58,024 nucleotides of DNA from Ensifer sp. IC4062. Its GTDB lineage: Bacteria > Pseudomonadota > Alphaproteobacteria > Rhizobiales > Rhizobiaceae. Position numbers and translations under genes: made by a program. Shown here piece by piece: positions 48,203 to 56,782 of the stretch. Location of the stretch: positions 1 through 58,024 of the forward strand of contig NZ_JADYVD010000049.1 in NCBI RefSeq assembly GCF_020193575.1, in the 5' to 3' direction. Within the stretch, counting starts at the first letter, position 1. Each line of letters starts with the position of its first letter. Under the pieces are notes generated by a model. The model ran no database searches. It saw nothing but the letters and a program-made list of their open reading frames with translations, and was not told the DNA's origin.

Positions 48203-49639
48203 ATGAAATTCGGAACAAGCGGTCTTCGCGGGCTTGTCGCTGATCTCGAAGGGCGGACGGCATCGCTCTATACGACGGCGTTCGTCCGGCACTTATTGGC
48301 GGCGGGCGGCATCAGGCCGGGTGATGCGGTTCTCGTCGGCCATGATTTCCGCGCTTCAAGCCCGGGAATTGCCTCAACCTGCATCGGCGCCCTGAAGCGT
48401 GAAGGTCTAAGACCACTTGCATGCGGTGCGGTAGCGACGCCGGCCCTGGCGCTCTACGGGCTGAACACTGGTGCAGCTTCGCTGATGGTGACAGGCTCGC
48501 ACATCCCTGCGGACCGCAACGGCATCAAGTTCTACCGGCCCGACGGCGAGATCGGTAAGCAGGACGAGCTGCACATCACAGCGATCGCCGCGGAGCTGAA
48601 CAAAGGAGAGGTCAACTGTTCTCCGGCAGAAGCGCCGGACCACTCAACCGAAATTGAGGCACTCTTCTTGAAGCGCAATGCGATCGTGCTTCCGCCGGGC
48701 GCGCTCAGCGGCCTCACGGTGGGACTATACCAGCATTCGACGGTCGCCCGGGACCTATTAGGGAAGGTCTTGACGACGTACGGCGCCGAGGTCGTTGCGC
48801 TCGGTCGCTCCGACCGCTTCATCCCGGTGGACACCGAAGCTGTCTCGCCCGAGACCATAGGTCTTCTCAGATCCTGGGCGAGGGAGAACAAGCTCGACGC
48901 AATTGTCTCCGCCGACGGAGACGGTGACCGGCCCCTTGTCGCTGACGAGACGGGCGTGCCGCTGCGCGGCGATCTCCTCGGGCTGATAACCGCCAGGTTC
49001 CTGGACGCGAAGGTTGTCGTCACGCCAGTTACGTCGAATTCCGGGATCGAGAAGGCGGGGGATTTCCGGGTCGTCCGAACGAAGGTTGGCTCGCCCTTTG
49101 TGATCGCCGCGATGCTCTCGGCGCTCGAGTGCGGCGCTGATGCCGTGATGGGCTTTGAGGCAAATGGCGGCGTCCTTACCGGTTCCGAGCTTCCCGTGGC
49201 GGCCGGCAGGCTTCGCCCCTTGCCGACCCGTGACAGCTTCCTGCCGGTGCTCGCGGCGCTCTTCAATGCCATCCAGGAGAAGCGGCCGCTTTCCGAGGTC
49301 GCTGCCGGCTATCGGTTGCCCTTCGCGGCGGCGGGCAGGCACGAGCACGTTCCGGGGGAGGCGAGCGCGGCACTGATGGCATATCTGAGAAGGTCTGACG
49401 GCAATCTCGCCGGGTTTCTCAAAGCGGGTTCTCCAGTCGCCGCCAAGAGCGACATCGACGGACTGCGCATGACATTGGCCGATGGCCGGATCGTGCACTT
49501 CCGGCCATCGGGCAATGCGCCGGAGATGCGCTGCTACGTCGAAGCCGAAACGGAAGAGGCCGCGAATACCCTGCTCGATCAGGGGCTCGCACTGATCCGT
49601 GAGTGGGCCGGAAGCAAGAACGATAGCGTATGCCTTTGA
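48203..49639 (+). CDS. Phosphomannomutase (ManB/NoeK type)
   Basis: A 478-residue alpha-D-phosphohexomutase, converting mannose-6-phosphate to mannose-1-phosphate. All four signature loops are present: phosphoserine S99 (VTGSHIPADRNG), metal loop DGDGDRP with D238, D240 and D242, sugar loop GFEANGGVLTG and phosphate loop RPSGNAPEMRCY. The TGSHIP form of the active-site loop and the FEANGG sugar loop are those I associate with rhizobial NoeK-type enzymes. ATG 48203 gives the usual MKFGTSGLRG start; an upstream ATG at 48164 adds 13 residues. manC follows directly. Confidence 0.92.
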   Translation: MKFGTSGLRGLVADLEGRTASLYTTAFVRHLLAAGGIRPGDAVLVGHDFRASSPGIASTCIGALKREGLRPLACGAVATPALALYGLNTGAASLMVTGSHIPADRNGIKFYRPDGEIGKQDELHITAIAAELNKGEVNCSPAEAPDHSTEIEALFLKRNAIVLPPGALSGLTVGLYQHSTVARDLLGKVLTTYGAEVVALGRSDRFIPVDTEAVSPETIGLLRSWARENKLDAIVSADGDGDRPLVADETGVPLRGDLLGLITARFLDAKVVVTPVTSNSGIEKAGDFRVVRTKVGSPFVIAAMLSALECGADAVMGFEANGGVLTGSELPVAAGRLRPLPTRDSFLPVLAALFNAIQEKRPLSEVAAGYRLPFAAAGRHEHVPGEASAALMAYLRRSDGNLAGFLKAGSPVAAKSDIDGLRMTLADGRIVHFRPSGNAPEMRCYVEAETEEAANTLLDQGLALIREWAGSKNDSVCL

Positions 49640-49656
49640 ACACTGGAAACATTCGC

Positions 49657-51087
49657 ATGAGCAACAGGGTAGTTCCGGTGATCATGGCAGGCGGCAAGGG
49701 CACACGTCTTTGGCCGCTGTCGCGCGCAAGCGCTCCGAAGCAGTTCATCCAGTTCGTGGCCGACAGGACCCTTTTCCAAGCCACTCTTTCTCGCGTTTCG
49801 GACCCGGCGCTCTATGAAGCGCCGGTCGTCATCACGAATGAGGATTTCCGTTTTCTCGTCGCCGAACAGGCTCGCGAGATCGGTATCGCGCTTTCCGCCA
49901 TCCTGCTGGAACCCGTGGCTCGCAATACAGCGCCCGCCGTCGCCGCGGCTGCAACACTGGTAAGTCGACGTTTCGGGAGCGACGCAGTTCTGCAGGTGCT
50001 GGCCTCCGACCATGACATCGTGGCCGATGCTGCCTATTTCGATGCGATCCGCGTGGCGCAGCGGACGGCAGCCGATGGCAAGCTGGTGACCTTCGGCATC
50101 ACCCCAACAGAACCGGCGACCGGATACGGCTATATAGAAATTGGCGCCGCGCTGCCGGGAGGTGGAGCGTATGTCGTAAGGCAGTTTGTCGAAAAGCCTG
50201 CCCTCCCAGAGGCGCAGAGGATGGTGGAGACCGGCGGATTCGTCTGGAATTCCGGGATCTTCATGTTTTCTGCAGGCCAGGTATTGAACGAAATCCACGG
50301 TTTAACGCCGACGGTCGGAAGGGCAGCAAGAGAGGCGGTGGAAAAAGGCTCAAGCGACCTCGACTTCACGCGCCTCGATGCGGAAGCCTTCATGCTGTGC
50401 CCCGATATTTCTCTCGACTACGCGATCATGGAAAAGACATCCAATGCTGCAGTCGTGCCATCGTCCTTTACCTGGTCGGACTTGGGGAGCTGGGATGCGG
50501 TCTGGAAGCTTGGAAACCGCGATGACAACGGCAACGTCAGGTCCGGCAATGCAACGCTCATCAACACGAAGAACTCTCTCGTCATGTCTCGCACCAGCCA
50601 CCTTGCCGTTCAGGGGCTGGAGGGTGTTGCCGTCATTGCCAGTGAAGACGCAGTCTATGTTGGCCGGCTCTGTGAAAGCCAGGATGTCGGCAAGCTCGTC
50701 AAGCAATTGGCGTCGGCCAAGACTACCGCCTGCCTGACAGAAAGCCACCCGACGTCCTACCGCCCTTGGGGCGGCTATACCTCAGTGCTCAACGGCGATC
50801 GTTTTCAGGTGAAGCGGCTGTTCGTGACGCCCGGCAAGAAGCTCTCGCTGCAGAAGCACCATCATCGCTCCGAGCATTGGATCTGTGTCAAAGGCACGGC
50901 TGAAGTCACCGTTGGCGACGACGTCAAGATCGTTCGCGAAAACGAATCCGTGTATATCCCGCAGGGTGAGATTCATCGTCTCGCTAACCCGGGCAAGATC
51001 ATGCTCGAAATGATTGAGGTGCAAACGGGGTCCTACCTCGGGGAGGATGACATCATCCGCATTGTAGACGAGTTCGGACGGGCATAG
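49657..51087 (+). CDS. manC: Mannose-1-phosphate guanylyltransferase / mannose-6-phosphate isomerase
   Basis: A 476-residue bifunctional type II PMI/GMP enzyme. It makes GDP-mannose and may isomerise fructose-6-phosphate to mannose-6-phosphate. The nucleotidyltransferase signature is VIMAGGKGTRLWPLSR with SAPKQF, then FVEKPALPEAQ. The C-terminal cupin domain carries RPWGGYTSVLNGDRFQVKR, SLQKHHHRSEHWICVKGTA and YIPQGEIHRLANPG, the zinc-binding isomerase half. I prefer ATG 49657; ATG 49630 overlaps the phosphomannomutase stop. Together with the mutase it supplies GDP-mannose for the local GT4 enzymes. Confidence 0.93.
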   Translation: MSNRVVPVIMAGGKGTRLWPLSRASAPKQFIQFVADRTLFQATLSRVSDPALYEAPVVITNEDFRFLVAEQAREIGIALSAILLEPVARNTAPAVAAAATLVSRRFGSDAVLQVLASDHDIVADAAYFDAIRVAQRTAADGKLVTFGITPTEPATGYGYIEIGAALPGGGAYVVRQFVEKPALPEAQRMVETGGFVWNSGIFMFSAGQVLNEIHGLTPTVGRAAREAVEKGSSDLDFTRLDAEAFMLCPDISLDYAIMEKTSNAAVVPSSFTWSDLGSWDAVWKLGNRDDNGNVRSGNATLINTKNSLVMSRTSHLAVQGLEGVAVIASEDAVYVGRLCESQDVGKLVKQLASAKTTACLTESHPTSYRPWGGYTSVLNGDRFQVKRLFVTPGKKLSLQKHHHRSEHWICVKGTAEVTVGDDVKIVRENESVYIPQGEIHRLANPGKIMLEMIEVQTGSYLGEDDIIRIVDEFGRA

Positions 51088-51128
51088 ATGTGACCTGCAC
51101 GAGTTCAAAGTGCTGCAGCATCCGTTGG

Positions 51129-51154
51129 GCGTCTGATCAGACGCGCGGCGCTGT
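51129..51154 (+). repeat. 26-bp direct repeat flanking the GDP-mannose module, copy 2
   Basis: This matches 47675-47700 at 24 of 26 positions. Its first 16 bp GCGTCTGATCAGACGC are a perfect palindrome lying between the convergent manC and flippase genes. It encodes the last codons and stop of the flippase on the minus strand. Confidence 0.65.
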
Positions 51155-52660
51155 CGCGGGTTCCGTCACATGGCTGAGCTCCGCCAACAAGACACGGCCG
51201 CTGCACCAGGCGATGACGCCGTAGACGAGGCCGCCCACCGCCACCCCGACCAGCAGTTCCATCACCGGAAGCAGGCGGAAGCCCGCCGTCGTTTGGAACA
51301 ACACCCCGACCGCGGCAACCATGAGGCACGCGCCCAGGCCGGCCGGCAGGATCCTGCGTATCAGCGGCTGCCAGCGGAACCCCGTGCCACGCTGCAGGAC
51401 ATGGAGCGATGCAGCCGTGGTCAGCACCGCCGCCGCCACCTGCGCAATGGCGATGTCGAGCAGTTCCGGCCTGATCCAACCCGCGACTCCAAGGCAGGCA
51501 AGGCTCGCCGCCGTAAACAGCATGTTCAGGCGCGGCAACAGGGCTACGCGGCCGATGATGCTCAGCACAGGCTCGTTCAGCATCTGGACAACCGCAATGC
51601 CCCGCGCGATGGCAAGAACAACCAGAACCGGGGCAGCCGCGATCCACTGCTCTCCGAGTAGCACCTGCACGAGCTTCTGCGAAACCACGGCGAGGCCCAG
51701 GAAGACCGGAAACGCGGCGAAAGCGGTGGCGGCCAACATCAATCCGGCGAGGCGGGCCAAGCCCTCGGAGCCGCCTGCATCGCTCTGCTGGCGCGAGAAG
51801 TAGCTCCACGCCAGCATTCGCACCGGCTCGGAGATGAGCTCGGTCACCGCACCCACCATGCGGCTGGCGATTCGATAGAGGCCAACCTCAGCTACGCCGA
51901 TGAAGAACACAATCAAGAACTCCGCTCCATAGCTCTGGGCGAATTGTATCAGGCGGGACATGAGCAGCCGCGCCGAATAGCCCGAGGCCTCTCGGGCTAC
52001 GCTCAACCTGAATTCCCAGCGAGGCAGCCAGCGCGCAAAGCTCGTAGACATCACCAGAGCGACGAGCACGACGCAGCAGCGCCCCGCCGCCAGTGCGACG
52101 ATATCCCACCCCAGCAGCAATCCTCCCGCCGTGACGAGCAGACCGCAGAGCTCCGACACCGCCTGATAGCAGGCAAGGTCACGCAGCCGCCGTGCCCGCA
52201 CCAACACACCACTCTGGATGATGATGAACGTGCCGGGAATGATCGTGGTCATCAGCAAGACCAGCGTGAGGAAGGTGGCGCCCTCGGGTTCCAGCCAGAC
52301 AAGCCAAATGGTGAGTCCACAGAGGCCGGCGAGGGTGAAGACCACGCCGCTCGCGAGTGCACAATAGAGCAGGGTCGCGGGCAACTCCCTGCCGCGCGGC
52401 GCAGCGATAAGGTATTCGCTCCACCCCGCCTCGGCGACCTTGGATTGCAGCAGCACCATCGCAGAAATCATGGCAAAAACGCCGACCTGCGCCGGCGAAA
52501 GGACGCGCGCGGCGATCAGCAGGGCGCCGATACCGCAGATCTGGCTAACCAAGCGTGCGCCGGATACCCAGAGCGCATCGCGTGAGGTGGAGGAGCGGGC
52601 TGCCTGGCTCACCTTCGGCCCGGTTGCGATGTCTGACGAATTCATCGGCGACGCATCCAA
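51137..52660 (-). CDS. Polysaccharide flippase (Wzx/ExoT-like)
   Basis: A 507-residue membrane protein with about 12 to 14 hydrophobic segments, in the Polysaccharide_synt/MATE-like superfamily. It starts with GARLVSQICGIGALLIAARVLSP cut into an amphipathic helix and first membrane span, typical of Wzx/ExoT proteins that flip lipid-linked repeats across the inner membrane. YRIASRMVGAVTELISEPV in the middle is a typical loop. It is alone on the minus strand, convergent with manC and divergent from the decoration operon. It completes the Wzx/Wzy-type set (ExoY-, ExoP-, ExoF- and ExoQ-like proteins). Confidence 0.88.
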   Translation of the reverse strand: MDASPMNSSDIATGPKVSQAARSSTSRDALWVSGARLVSQICGIGALLIAARVLSPAQVGVFAMISAMVLLQSKVAEAGWSEYLIAAPRGRELPATLLYCALASGVVFTLAGLCGLTIWLVWLEPEGATFLTLVLLMTTIIPGTFIIIQSGVLVRARRLRDLACYQAVSELCGLLVTAGGLLLGWDIVALAAGRCCVVLVALVMSTSFARWLPRWEFRLSVAREASGYSARLLMSRLIQFAQSYGAEFLIVFFIGVAEVGLYRIASRMVGAVTELISEPVRMLAWSYFSRQQSDAGGSEGLARLAGLMLAATAFAAFPVFLGLAVVSQKLVQVLLGEQWIAAAPVLVVLAIARGIAVVQMLNEPVLSIIGRVALLPRLNMLFTAASLACLGVAGWIRPELLDIAIAQVAAAVLTTAASLHVLQRGTGFRWQPLIRRILPAGLGACLMVAAVGVLFQTTAGFRLLPVMELLVGVAVGGLVYGVIAWCSGRVLLAELSHVTEPATAPRV

Positions 52661-52896
52661 GGGACGCCGAGACGGGGGGATAGCGCCACCTTCGTCAGTT
52701 GCTCATCTGCCGCTAAATAAAAAGCGCAAGAGCTATCTCCAGCAATACAACAAAGAACATGGACAAGCCGGAAAAGGAAGTTTTTGAAAATCACGGCCGA
52801 GGAATCACTTTTCGCAAAGACGGGTTGCTCCGAAACAGGAATAATTATTACCTGCGATATTCAGTGGATTTCCTATCAGAATTTTTTGTCGAGTAT

Positions 52897-52912
52897 TATG
52901 ACCTTGGTCACA
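52897..52912. promoter_or_regulatory. CRP-like palindrome upstream of the decoration operon
   Basis: TATGACCTTGGTCACA is the same site, in opposite orientation, as 42681-42696 with all 16 positions identical. It is about 160 bp upstream of the GDPD-like start and about 240 bp from the divergent flippase start. Confidence 0.65.
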
Positions 52913-52924
52913 TACAGCCGCATC

Positions 52925-52936
52925 GCAGTGCAGCAA
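52925..52936 (+). promoter_or_regulatory. TGC-rich box in the decoration-operon promoter
   Basis: GCAGTGCAGCAA lies 12 bp after the CRP-like site with the same spacing as at 42.66 kb, and also occurs before the esterase gene at 4331. It may be a second regulator's site or part of the core promoter. Confidence 0.4.
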
Positions 52937-53072
52937 AGTTGTCCTAGTTTTAGCGGCGATGGGGAAGTCAAGGATGCTCAGCAGAGCACGATGCGAAAAT
53001 AGCTCGCGTGCAGGCGCTGAACACGGGATTGGCGCATGCATTGCGGCCCGTCTGGTCCGGAGCGCATAAGCG

Positions 53073-53744
53073 ATGATAATCCTTGCGCATCGCGGCTGGT
53101 GGCATGCGCCCCATGAGCGAAACACTCTGACGGCCTTCGATAAGGCCTTTGCCGCTGGCCACGGCGTCGAACTGGATGTTCGCGATCTGAACGGGGTCCT
53201 CGTTATTTCACATGACCCCCCCGCAGCTGGGGCCTTGCCCTTCGAGTGCGTGCTCGAGCTCTACGCGGCGTATGGTGCGCCGGGTCGGCTGGCCATCAAC
53301 ATCAAGGCAGACGGTCTCTGCTCCGTTCTCGTCCCACTGCTTCAACGCTACGGCGTGACGAACCGCGCCTTCGTCTTTGACGCTTCGGTCCCGGATCTCA
53401 GGCCTTATCTCGAGACTAGCCTTCCGGTCTTCACCCGCTTCAGTGAGGTTGAGCTCCACCCAGTCTTCTATGAACGCTGTCAGGGCGTGTGGGTGGACTC
53501 CTTCACCGAGGCACCCGCCTCGATCGAGCGTGCGATCGATGATCTCGCGCACGGCAAATTTGTTGCGATGGTGTCGCCGGAATTGCACAAGCGTCCGCAA
53601 CAAACCGCGTGGGCTACGTGGTCGGCAGCACTCGTACGTGCTGCGATGGGCGGTCTTCCGCTTGACCGACTGATGCTGTGCACCGACCTGCCGGATGTAG
53701 CGCAGCAGAGTTTCGCCTGGATGCATCAGGAGAAAGTCCAATGA
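53073..53744 (+). CDS. GDPD-like / PLC-fold protein
   Basis: A 223-residue protein of the glycerophosphodiester phosphodiesterase (TIM-barrel) superfamily. The N-terminus has LAHRGWWHAPHERNTLTAF, GVELDVRDLNGVLVISHDPP, that is the catalytic HR, the ExD metal pair and the HD. The usual PENT motif is altered to HERNT and the C-terminal consensus is weak. No signal peptide, so it acts in the cytoplasm. Position at the head of an operon with a HAD protein and nucleotidyltransferases suggests a role in making or recycling a phospho-sugar or glycerol-phosphate donor rather than lipid turnover. Overlaps the HAD gene by 4 bp. Confidence 0.75.
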   Translation: MIILAHRGWWHAPHERNTLTAFDKAFAAGHGVELDVRDLNGVLVISHDPPAAGALPFECVLELYAAYGAPGRLAINIKADGLCSVLVPLLQRYGVTNRAFVFDASVPDLRPYLETSLPVFTRFSEVELHPVFYERCQGVWVDSFTEAPASIERAIDDLAHGKFVAMVSPELHKRPQQTAWATWSAALVRAAMGGLPLDRLMLCTDLPDVAQQSFAWMHQEKVQ

Positions 53745-54370
53745 TCCGAGGTGTTTTCTTCGACATGGATGGCGTGCTGATCGATGCTAAGGAATGGCAT
53801 TACGAGGCACTGAACCGGGCGCTTGAGCTCTTCGGCATGCCGATCGACCGTCAGGCGCACCTTGCCACTTTCGACGGCCTGCCGACCCGCCGCAAGCTGG
53901 AGATACTGTCCCGCTCCAATGGCCTGCCGCGTGGCCTCAGCGAGTTGATCCACTCACTGAAACAGGACTACACGATGGAGCTGATCTACACGCGCTGCCG
54001 GCCCGTCTTCGCGCATCAATACGCCCTCAGCCGCCTCAAGCATGAGGGCTATCAGATCGCAGTCTGCTCGAACTCGATACGCGACACCGTTGAATCAATG
54101 ATGCGGCGCGCTGGGCTGATCGACTACATCGACCTGATCGTCTCGAACGAGGACGTCACCCGCTCAAAGCCGGATCCGGAGATGTACCTTACCACGATGG
54201 AGCGCTTTGGCCTGCAGCCGGAGGAATGTCTGATCCTGGAAGACAACGAATACGGGCTGAAGGCGGCGCGCGATAGCGGCGCGCATGTCCTGCAGATCGG
54301 CTCGCCGACCGATGTCGTGTACGCCAGGATCGTTTATGAAATCAAGCTTGTATCGGAGGTGCCGGCATGA
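53741..54370 (+). CDS. HAD-family phosphatase (beta-phosphoglucomutase-like subgroup)
   Basis: A 209-residue HAD hydrolase with all four motifs: I FFDMDGVLID (nucleophile and acid Asp), II AVCSNS, III lysine in TRSKPDPEMY and IV LILEDNEYGLKAA. A helical cap sits between motifs I and II, as in the CbbY/PgmB group. It would dephosphorylate a sugar- or polyol-phosphate, or isomerise it. CAGGAG upstream fixes ATG 53741; both ends overlap neighbours by 4 bp, indicating tight coupling with the nucleotidyltransferase that follows. Confidence 0.9.
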   Translation: MIRGVFFDMDGVLIDAKEWHYEALNRALELFGMPIDRQAHLATFDGLPTRRKLEILSRSNGLPRGLSELIHSLKQDYTMELIYTRCRPVFAHQYALSRLKHEGYQIAVCSNSIRDTVESMMRRAGLIDYIDLIVSNEDVTRSKPDPEMYLTTMERFGLQPEECLILEDNEYGLKAARDSGAHVLQIGSPTDVVYARIVYEIKLVSEVPA

Positions 54371-55857
54371 TCGTTCTATTCCCGGCCAACGGCCCGAGCA
54401 CCTATTTCAGCCCAGACGACTATGCTTATCCACGTCCACTCATAGAAGTGGCGGGAAAGCCGATGATCCAATGGGCCATCGACAACATGAAGTCGCTCGG
54501 CGCCGAGACACGCTTCCTGTTCATCGTCGATCAGCAAGAGGCTGTACGATATTCCTACGAGCGGATCTTCGACCTCAGCACCGACGGTCGTTCTCAGATG
54601 TTGATGTTGAAGGGGCCAACCGCCGGCGCGCTCTGTACCTGCCTCATGGCGGTCGACGTCATCGACCCTACCGAGCCGCTCGTCATCGCTAACAGCGATC
54701 AGATCATCGACATCCGTCTCTCCTCCGTGATTGCGGAGTTTGAGGCGGCCAAGGCGGATGCCGGCGTCATTACTTTTGAGACGATTCATCCGCGCTGGTC
54801 TTACGCGACCCTTGGGGACGACGGGTTGGTGAACCGCACCTCCGAGAAGGAGGTAATCAGCAACCGGGCCATCGCCGGATTTTACTATTTCCGCGAGGCT
54901 CGGTTGTTCTTCAAGGCGGCCGCCGATGCGCTGCGGCACGGGGTCACCGTGGAAGGGCGATATTATGTCAGCTCCTCGTTGAACGAGGTAATCCTCGACG
55001 GTGGTCGCGTCGTCTCTGCAACCATCAGCGCGCAGCAGTACCACAGTTTCTACAACCCGAAGATGATCGAGAATTTCGAGGTAAACGGCGTGCAGCGTCT
55101 TGCCACCCATGCCATTCGGCCGGTGCAACTGGTGGTGCCAGCTGCCGGGCGGGGCAGCCGCTTCGCCAAGGTTGGCTTCCAACGCCCGAAGCCCTTCATC
55201 GACGTGCTTGGCCGGCCGATGATTCAGCGTGTGCTTGACAACGCCTTGCCGCCCGGCGGCCGCCCCACCGTACTTCTGCTGCGCGACCACCTTGACAGCC
55301 AGTCCGATGCCGTGGCCGAGCTTCGCTCACAGGGCGTAGGTATCGTTCCGGTCGATCACCTCACAGAGGGCACCGCCTGCACCGTCCTCCTCGCTCGCCA
55401 GCAAATCGACGAGGAGGCGCCGTTGTTGATCGCCAACTCTGATCAGGTAGTGGACATGCACATCGGTGACCTCATCAATGACTGCATCTCGCGAGACCTG
55501 GACGGGTCGATCCTCGTTTTCCGCGACCCGACACGCGATCCGAAATGGTCCTTCGCGGAGACCGATGCGGCAGGCTTCGTGCTGCGGGTCGCCGAGAAGC
55601 AGCCGATCTCCGATCTCGCGACGGTCGGCATCTATTTCTTTCGGCGGGCGGGCGACTACATGAAGGCGGCTCTCGACATGATGGTGCATAACGACCGCAC
55701 CAATGGCGAGTTCTACGTTTGCCCCAGCTACAACTACGCCATCCGCAACGGCGCGCGCATCGGCGTATACGAGATCGACCAGCGCAGCATGCATGGCCTG
55801 GGCACGCCCGAGGATCTGGCCCGGTACCTGCAGGACCGGGAGCAAGCCTATGCCTGA
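54367..55857 (+). CDS. Tandem sugar-nucleotidyltransferase-fold protein
   Basis: A 496-residue protein made of two homologous nucleotidyltransferase domains (about 1-245 and 252-490). Domain 2 has the canonical signature VPAAGRGSRFAKVGFQRPKP with ANSDQVVDM as metal loop and FRDPTRDPKWSFAE. Domain 1 aligns throughout (ANSDQIIDI, ETIHPRWSYATLG) but its phosphate loop is FPANGPSTYFSPDDYAYPRP, lacking GxGTR, so it is probably catalytically weak or regulatory. Together with the HAD protein it may produce a nucleotide-activated sugar or polyol. It overlaps both neighbours. Confidence 0.82.
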   Translation: MIVLFPANGPSTYFSPDDYAYPRPLIEVAGKPMIQWAIDNMKSLGAETRFLFIVDQQEAVRYSYERIFDLSTDGRSQMLMLKGPTAGALCTCLMAVDVIDPTEPLVIANSDQIIDIRLSSVIAEFEAAKADAGVITFETIHPRWSYATLGDDGLVNRTSEKEVISNRAIAGFYYFREARLFFKAAADALRHGVTVEGRYYVSSSLNEVILDGGRVVSATISAQQYHSFYNPKMIENFEVNGVQRLATHAIRPVQLVVPAAGRGSRFAKVGFQRPKPFIDVLGRPMIQRVLDNALPPGGRPTVLLLRDHLDSQSDAVAELRSQGVGIVPVDHLTEGTACTVLLARQQIDEEAPLLIANSDQVVDMHIGDLINDCISRDLDGSILVFRDPTRDPKWSFAETDAAGFVLRVAEKQPISDLATVGIYFFRRAGDYMKAALDMMVHNDRTNGEFYVCPSYNYAIRNGARIGVYEIDQRSMHGLGTPEDLARYLQDREQAYA

Positions 55858-56605
55858 CGATGGCGAAAGACATCGCGCTTCGGCGCCGCTGAACATCATC
55901 ATTCCCCTGGCAGGGCCGGACTTTGAACGGCCAGATGGCTCCGTGAAGGCGGAGTTGGTGGTGGGAGGCTTCACGCTGCTGCGCGCCACGCTGAAGGCAC
56001 GTCCCTGGTGGAGCGCGGCCGCAGCGCCCGTGTTCGTGCTGCGGAACACCGCCGCGTCGCAGCGCTTTGCACGCGACACGCTCTCCGCGGAATATCCTGC
56101 GGCGAGGATCGTATGGTTGTCGCATGCCAGCGGCGGCGCCGCCTGGAGCGCCGTGGCGGGCGCAGCGCTGATCACCTGGCCGGAGGCGCCGGTCATCGTC
56201 GATCTTTGCGACATCATGTTCGAGAGCGATGCGGACGTGGCCGCAGCCTTCGCGGCCGATTCCGCTCTGGGCGGGCTTGCGCTGACCTTCGCCTCCCGCC
56301 ATCCGCAATACAGCTATCTGCGGCTTGCTCCGGATGGGCGAATGCAGGAGGCAAGGGAGAAGATGGTCATCTCCGGGACCGCGTCGGCCGGTGTTTATGC
56401 CTTTCGCGATGTTGCTACCTTCCATGCGGCTTTTGCGCACAGCCTGCACCATCGCGCGACGCTGTCACACCAGGGGGCGCTCTTTGTCTGCCCCATGCTG
56501 AACGGCGTTGTGGCTCAGGGGCTCGACGTGCGGTGCCTGCCGGCGCGGAAGGTGTTGGATGTGAAAATTAAAAGGGGCCAGCCTGGCCGACCAGACGCGG
56601 CATGA
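55850..56605 (+). CDS. Third nucleotidyltransferase-like protein
   Basis: A 251-residue protein with a degenerate nucleotidyltransferase fold: NIIIPLAGPDFERPDGSVKA at the start, VIVDLCDIMFESDADVAAAF at the metal-loop position, SRHPQYSYLRLAPDGRM matching the WSY-type segment of the preceding protein and a C-terminal ARKVLDVKIKRG. The GxGTR loop is absent. It starts 8 bp inside the preceding gene. It is either a divergent transferase for an unusual phospho-substrate or a partner subunit of the tandem protein. Confidence 0.6.
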   Translation: MPDDGERHRASAPLNIIIPLAGPDFERPDGSVKAELVVGGFTLLRATLKARPWWSAAAAPVFVLRNTAASQRFARDTLSAEYPAARIVWLSHASGGAAWSAVAGAALITWPEAPVIVDLCDIMFESDADVAAAFAADSALGGLALTFASRHPQYSYLRLAPDGRMQEAREKMVISGTASAGVYAFRDVATFHAAFAHSLHHRATLSHQGALFVCPMLNGVVAQGLDVRCLPARKVLDVKIKRGQPGRPDAA

Positions 56606-56782
56606 CAAGGACCATGCGATGCAGTGTGATGAATGATCCAGTATTGGACGGAGGTGCCGCTCCGCGACCCAATGTAAGCGGCCTGCTAATCCGATCCGGC
56701 CCCTGGGCCACAGTCGGCGAGAGGCGTTGGCACGTTCGCCAGAGATCAGAAACACGCCGCAGCAAGACCGACGGAGGTAGCC

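Larger units (their letters stand above)
52661..53072. other. AT-rich divergent promoter region (flippase / decoration operon)
   Basis: 412 bp. It contains a 41-bp block (52897-52937) matching the reverse complement of 42656-42696 at 39 positions; the match can be extended upstream with gaps. The block includes the CRP-like site and the TGC box. No convincing gene. Confidence 0.65.

Noticed and set aside
52759..52947. A 62-codon frame between the flippase and the GDPD-like gene
   Set aside because: It crosses the conserved CRP-like promoter block and has no ribosome site.
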